From positions 434,001 to 498,000 of the forward strand of contig NZ_JAUSXC010000001.1 of NCBI RefSeq assembly GCF_030823405.1: a DNA stretch of 64,000 bases, in the 5' to 3' direction. Shown here piece after piece: positions 60,356-64,000 of the stretch. The notes beneath the pieces were generated by a model. It searched no databases and had not been told where the DNA came from. It saw only the letters and a program-made list of their open reading frames with translations. Source of the DNA: Chryseobacterium ginsenosidimutans (GTDB lineage: Bacteria > Bacteroidota > Bacteroidia > Flavobacteriales > Weeksellaceae). Both the position numbers and the translations under genes were made by a program. Position 1 is the first letter of the stretch. Every line of letters starts with the position of its first letter.

Positions 60356-60384
60356 ATTTAAACATAATTGTATATATTTTTTAA

Positions 60385-60579
60385 CTACTTCAATGCATAA
60401 AATTCCACTCCATGATATTCGTCTTCTTGGTTTTTTTCGTCAAAATGTCTGTGATAATCCGAATAGGCATCACTATATTTTTTATCTTTTCTGTGTAATA
60501 TCTTTTTTATTCCTATGATGCTTAATACTGCCAAAAGACCAACTCCCCCTGCCAGTAAAACGCCGACTTCTTTTTTCAT
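60385..60579 (-). CDS. small single-pass membrane protein
   Basis: A 64-residue protein: an N-terminal transmembrane helix (VGVLLAGGVGLLAVLSIIGI), a basic stretch (KKILHRKDKK) and an acidic, His/Tyr-rich tail (DYHRHFDEKNQEDEYHG). No family recognised. Its own terminator supports it as a real gene. Confidence 0.6.
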   Translation of the reverse strand: MKKEVGVLLAGGVGLLAVLSIIGIKKILHRKDKKYSDAYSDYHRHFDEKNQEDEYHGVEFYALK

Positions 60580-60749
60580 ATTTCGTATGATTTATTGTAA
60601 AAACTATTGCAAAAAGCATACCCAATCATATGTATTGACTTATAATTTTTGTTAACATTGGGCTTAATTTAGTAGAAATATTATCTAATTAAACCTCTAT
60701 TTAAATATCAATGGTTTAATTATTGTACTTCCAAAAGAAAAATATTATT

Positions 60750-61100
60750 ATGGAAAGTACAGGAAATATTGATAAAATGACAACGTTGAGCCAGGTTATG
60801 ACAAGATTGGCACAAAGAGGCATTCACAGAGAATTTAGGATGAATGAAAACTGCGAAATGAAGCTTGAAAACTCTGAGAAAATTTATACGCCGACCGAAC
60901 TTACAATCATCAAAACATATCGATTCGAAGGGCCCAGTAATCCAGATGATAATGCCGTTCTTTATTTGGTAAAAGACAGTGACGGAAATATGGGGATGAT
61001 CATCGATTCTTATGGTGCAGAGAGCAATTATCCTAAGGAATTTGATAATTATTTAAGAGAAGTGCGTATTTTGGAAAGTGATGAATTTGATTTTGATTAA
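60750..61100 (+). CDS. small conserved-type protein of unknown function
   Basis: A 116-residue soluble protein: an N-terminal helix (MTTLSQVMTRLAQRGIHREF), then TPTELTIIKTYRFEGPSNPDD and AVLYLVKDSDGNMGMIIDSYG. This resembles a small Bacteroidota family often labelled phosphoribosylpyrophosphate synthetase; at this size it cannot be that enzyme. The ATG at 60750 is preferred over a TTG nine codons upstream. Confidence 0.7.
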   Translation: MESTGNIDKMTTLSQVMTRLAQRGIHREFRMNENCEMKLENSEKIYTPTELTIIKTYRFEGPSNPDDNAVLYLVKDSDGNMGMIIDSYGAESNYPKEFDNYLREVRILESDEFDFD

Positions 61101-61110
61101 TATATTTTAG

Positions 61111-61141
61111 AACCCGGGATTATTCAGTCTTGGGTTTTTCT
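61111..61141 (+). terminator. terminator overlapping the end of the AsmA-like gene
   Basis: AACCCGGGA / TCTTGGGTT, 9-bp stem with two G-T pairs, 8-nt loop, then TTTTCTTTTTTG. The stem and tail lie inside the 3' end of the convergent gene. Confidence 0.55.
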
Positions 61142-63798
61142 TTTTTGTTGAATACTCCTTTCAAAAAGCCTTTTTTCTCTTTTTCTTCCACCGGATTTTC
61201 CTTCTTTTCTTCGGAATTCTTCTTAATTTCCGCTCCAATTTCTTTTGCAGACTGCTTTATTCCTTTCACATCTTTCTTGACTTCTTTTACTGTAGTTTTT
61301 GCGTTATCAACCGTTTTCTTTGCCTTGTCAATATTAATTCCGATCAGCGTTTTCTTTAATCCCTGCTCAATTCCTTTCCAGAACATATTAAAAAATGATT
61401 TCGTAGGATCTCTTTCAACATCTTCAACCTGCACATCTTCAGGAAGTTTGCCCGAATCCGATTTTACCAGTAAATTCGCAACAGCAGTTAAAAACCCCTT
61501 CTTCTCCTGATTATTCTTATCTAAAATAATGACCTTCAGATCTTTATGTCTAAGATTAAAACTTCCGTTCAGCCCTTTCGGATTTCCTCTAAAATTAAAC
61601 AGCATTTCCTGAATTGTACCCGTCGCTGTCACATGCAAGTAAGGTCGGATAAAAGGATTGATTCCCACCGCAGGAAGATTGACCGCTTTACCGGAAATAT
61701 TAAATATATCACGCTGATCTGCAACATCAAAATTCCAGTTGACGGAAAGCGGCGCCAAATTCATAAATGAGCAATCTATTTTAATATCAACCTTCGTTGG
61801 TTTTCCTTTTGTTTTTGCTGAATTTAAATTTTTGACATTCATATTAAAGTTACCGAATATCAGTTTTCCGGGACCCACACTTTCAGGTGTATCTTCTTCA
61901 TACACTAATTTTGAGTTTTTAAGACTGAGATTATTAACAATCATCGGAATTTTGATAGAACGGAGCATTCTCGAATACAAAGGCTTTTCTTTCGGATCAT
62001 CATTCGGAATTTTACTTCTGAAAATATTGGCATCCGCAGCCTGAATCGTCACATTCGAAGCATTAATAGATTTATTATCTGAAAACAGATCCCAAGTTCC
62101 GACTGCTGTAATCTGATTGGCTTTAATATCATACAAATCTCTTTCGACAGGTATCATTTTGATAAACTGAGCTCTCGAAACGAGAGGCTTCATAGCAAAA
62201 TTATTTATTTGAACATTATTATTGGTAAGTCTCAAAAGCCCGACTGCCATATTATAAAACTGAGTTTTATAAGCAAAATTTTTAGTGGTAATAACATAAT
62301 TCTTAACATCTACAGCCATACCGGAATTATCAGATTTTGAAGTAAGCTGAATATCATTCACCGTCGCATTAAGATCATTAAAAGTCATTGGTTGATTTCC
62401 TTTATCATAAGTAATATTGGAGTTCTTTAATGTTACTTTTCTTATGACAAGCGGAAATTGGATTCCGTTTAGATTTGCTTTTTTACTGTTTTTAACCTCA
62501 CCTGCTTTAATGGTTCCTTTAACATTATCGACAAAAACATCTTTTATATCAAGATTAAGCTTTTTATCAATAAATTCCCATTTATTAATATTAAAACCGA
62601 TATAATTTGCTGCTAAATCCATTGACGTTTTCCCATTTGCAGAACCATTCGGAACAACAGATATATTTCTTAATTCTCCTTTTTTAGGATTCAGTGTTAC
62701 ACTTCTGATATTGAAATTCTGATGATTGGAATAAAAAATATCATTTCCTGAAAACTGGAAATCCTTGTATCCTACCGGAATTATCTCTTGTCTTGTTTCT
62801 TTATCAAACCTTAACTGCTTAACATTTAAGTTTAGATTTTCAGCATACAAAAGTTTATTACCATCGGGTTTCATGACCTGAACTGTGGCATTATTCAATT
62901 TTACATCTTCAAGATTAAGCTCAAAATTGACAGGCTTTTTTACTTTTACTTGAGTAGCATCTGTAGTGTACACTAAAAGATTAGGATTATAAAACGTGGC
63001 ATTGGATAAAGAAACATTATTCTTTTTCAATACAATATCGGTAAATTCCATCTTCTGGATAGCAAACCGAAAAAGTTTTGTTTTTTTAGGGTAAAGTTTC
63101 TTAAACTGATCAATACTTAACAGAGGAATCAACTGAAAATTATCAATAGACATCCGTCCGTTTGAAGTCTTTATCGCACTGATTATTAATGAATAAACAT
63201 TATCGGGACGAATGAAAAAATTCTTTCCTTTAATATCATATTTGTCAAAAATGACAGGTAGTTTATCTTCTACAGACTCTTCTGTCATCTGCAGATTTTC
63301 AACATATAAGTTTAAATCCTGAACAGAAAAAAATTTCTGTTTTGTATATCTGAAAACACTGATATTTCCTTCGTTAATTCTAATATTCTCAAACCGGACA
63401 GGATTCTTTTTTTTACCCGTTTTTGCATCGACTGGTTTTGCAAGAATAATATTCAAATTCGGTTTTGACAGCAACAGATCCGAAGAGCTGACCTGTTTAT
63501 TAAAAACCGCATCATAGATTCCGAAACGGGTAATTTTCAACGTATCAATCGTCCCCTGAAGCCCGATTATATTTATATTTTGAGGGTTTTTGCCGTTTAC
63601 AGTAATTCCTGCGGAAAGAATATTTCCTGACATCAAATCTACCTCCAACAATTTGTAGGAGACCTTATAATCTGTATTGTTTTTGATATATTTCGGAAGC
63701 TGGGTTTTAAGCCAAATATTAAGCCCGAAGTTTGCCAGTAAAATGATTACTAAAAGAATCCCCAGACTAATCATTAACTTTTTAACCCATTTTCTCAT
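61120..63798 (-). CDS. large AsmA-like envelope protein
   Basis: An 892-residue protein with an N-terminal signal anchor (LMISLGILLVIILLANFGL) followed by long strand-rich repeats of AsmA/DUF748 type (YKVSYKLLEVDLMSGNILSA, then later VNWNFDVADQRDIFNISGK). Such proteins form lipid-carrying beta-groove bridges between the membranes. The C-terminal about 90 residues are Lys/Glu-rich coiled coil with KGFLKGVFNKKEKPK at the end. The role in phospholipid or LPS transport is inferred from the family. Confidence 0.78.
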   Translation of the reverse strand: MRKWVKKLMISLGILLVIILLANFGLNIWLKTQLPKYIKNNTDYKVSYKLLEVDLMSGNILSAGITVNGKNPQNINIIGLQGTIDTLKITRFGIYDAVFNKQVSSSDLLLSKPNLNIILAKPVDAKTGKKKNPVRFENIRINEGNISVFRYTKQKFFSVQDLNLYVENLQMTEESVEDKLPVIFDKYDIKGKNFFIRPDNVYSLIISAIKTSNGRMSIDNFQLIPLLSIDQFKKLYPKKTKLFRFAIQKMEFTDIVLKKNNVSLSNATFYNPNLLVYTTDATQVKVKKPVNFELNLEDVKLNNATVQVMKPDGNKLLYAENLNLNVKQLRFDKETRQEIIPVGYKDFQFSGNDIFYSNHQNFNIRSVTLNPKKGELRNISVVPNGSANGKTSMDLAANYIGFNINKWEFIDKKLNLDIKDVFVDNVKGTIKAGEVKNSKKANLNGIQFPLVIRKVTLKNSNITYDKGNQPMTFNDLNATVNDIQLTSKSDNSGMAVDVKNYVITTKNFAYKTQFYNMAVGLLRLTNNNVQINNFAMKPLVSRAQFIKMIPVERDLYDIKANQITAVGTWDLFSDNKSINASNVTIQAADANIFRSKIPNDDPKEKPLYSRMLRSIKIPMIVNNLSLKNSKLVYEEDTPESVGPGKLIFGNFNMNVKNLNSAKTKGKPTKVDIKIDCSFMNLAPLSVNWNFDVADQRDIFNISGKAVNLPAVGINPFIRPYLHVTATGTIQEMLFNFRGNPKGLNGSFNLRHKDLKVIILDKNNQEKKGFLTAVANLLVKSDSGKLPEDVQVEDVERDPTKSFFNMFWKGIEQGLKKTLIGINIDKAKKTVDNAKTTVKEVKKDVKGIKQSAKEIGAEIKKNSEEKKENPVEEKEKKGFLKGVFNKKEKPKTE

Positions 63799-63836
63799 AT
63801 TTTATGATTTGGTTTTAGTTCATTTTAAAGATATGC

Positions 63837-64000
63837 TTAATTTTGAACATTCAGCTCAATTACATATCCTTCATGCCCTCTTACATTGATAAAATTACCG
63901 CCATCAAAGCCAAGATACTGCCCTTTGATTCCTGTTAATCGTCCGGTGAATTCAGGTTTTTTATCCAATGTAAAAGATGTTACTTTTTCAGGTTTATCAA
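63837..64000 (-). CDS. DUF2797 family protein (partial, C-terminus only)
   Basis: The right window edge cuts this gene, and 53 complete codons are visible before the stop at 63837. The end reads FTGRLTGIKGQYLGFDGGNF, then INVRGHEGYVIELNVQN, closely matching the C-terminus of DUF2797 proteins. Function unknown. Confidence 0.7.
   Translation of the reverse strand, partial: DKPEKVTSFTLDKKPEFTGRLTGIKGQYLGFDGGNFINVRGHEGYVIELNVQN

Noticed and set aside
60750..61100. Annotation as phosphoribosylpyrophosphate synthetase
   Set aside because: 116 residues is far too short, and no PRPP-binding or ATP-binding motif is present.

Overview
The window is about 64 kb of AT-rich chromosome from a Bacteroidota bacterium, most likely a flavobacterium of the Weeksellaceae close to Chryseobacterium. 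The grounds are the TTTG-N19/20-TAnnTTTG promoters, a type IX secretion protein (PorD), DUF5686, DUF5687, DUF4126 and LptE families typical of the phylum, a C-terminally extended ribosomal protein L21, tryptophanase, and small Gly-Gly-leader peptides beginning MKNLKK. Most of the window is ordinary core genome. No transposase, integrase, CRISPR array or rRNA was seen. The genus-level placement is an inference from protein character, not from a search.

Layout. 1-7.3 kb, minus strand: a truncated DUF5687 membrane protein, a secreted orphan, and the cluster bamD-rpoZ-coaBC-porD-recN (outer-membrane assembly, RNA polymerase omega, CoA synthesis, type IX secretion, repair). 7.4-10.7 kb: a TetR regulator divergent from a TatD hydrolase-tcdA pair, then rnpA and a DUF4126 membrane protein. 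10.7-18.7 kb, minus strand: miaB, a DUF1016 PD-(D/E)XK nuclease gene with a secreted orphan, a sigma-54 activator without sensor domain, a membrane protein, lptE and a long acidic repeat protein. 19-26.8 kb, minus strand: poxB coupled to an MFS transporter, lysA, a DnaQ exonuclease carrying a degenerate GIY-YIG domain, and a HerA-like ATPase. 26.9-32.8 kb: a persulfide-dioxygenase-like MBL/rhodanese protein, thioredoxin, omega-amidase-like hydrolase, a small barrel protein and rseP.

32.8-34.1 kb is the most striking accessory segment. Two identical tRNA-Asn genes, each with its own promoter and a nearly identical terminator, flank a single AbiC-like abortive-infection gene. 34.3-39.5 kb: a large DUF5686 protein, two Cys-rich Gly-Gly-leader peptides that share a conserved 5' leader, rpmA/rplU, and a zinc metallopeptidase lipoprotein. 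39.6-49.5 kb: an acyltransferase, miaE, a DUF502 protein, tryptophanase, a PQQ-dependent sugar dehydrogenase, a BlaI/BlaR1-type pair whose predicted operator overlaps its promoter, uvrB and a VOC protein. 49.6-57.9 kb: an orphan class I terpene synthase, a DUF3820 protein, an AI-2E-type permease, two related membrane proteins, pabB-pabC, menD and a 2OG-Fe(II) oxygenase. 58-64 kb: a secreted orphan, a third Gly-Gly-leader peptide, a PA0069-type radical SAM protein, small orphans, a large AsmA-like protein and the end of a DUF2797 gene.

The genes cover envelope biogenesis (bamD, lptE, porD, rseP, AsmA-like), tRNA maturation (miaB, miaE, tcdA, rnpA), cofactors (coaBC, pabBC, menD) and repair (recN, uvrB). 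Three accessory themes stand out: a tRNA-bounded defence gene, orphan secreted-peptide genes with a common leader, and a lone terpene cyclase. All assignments come from reading motifs and architecture, with no database search.
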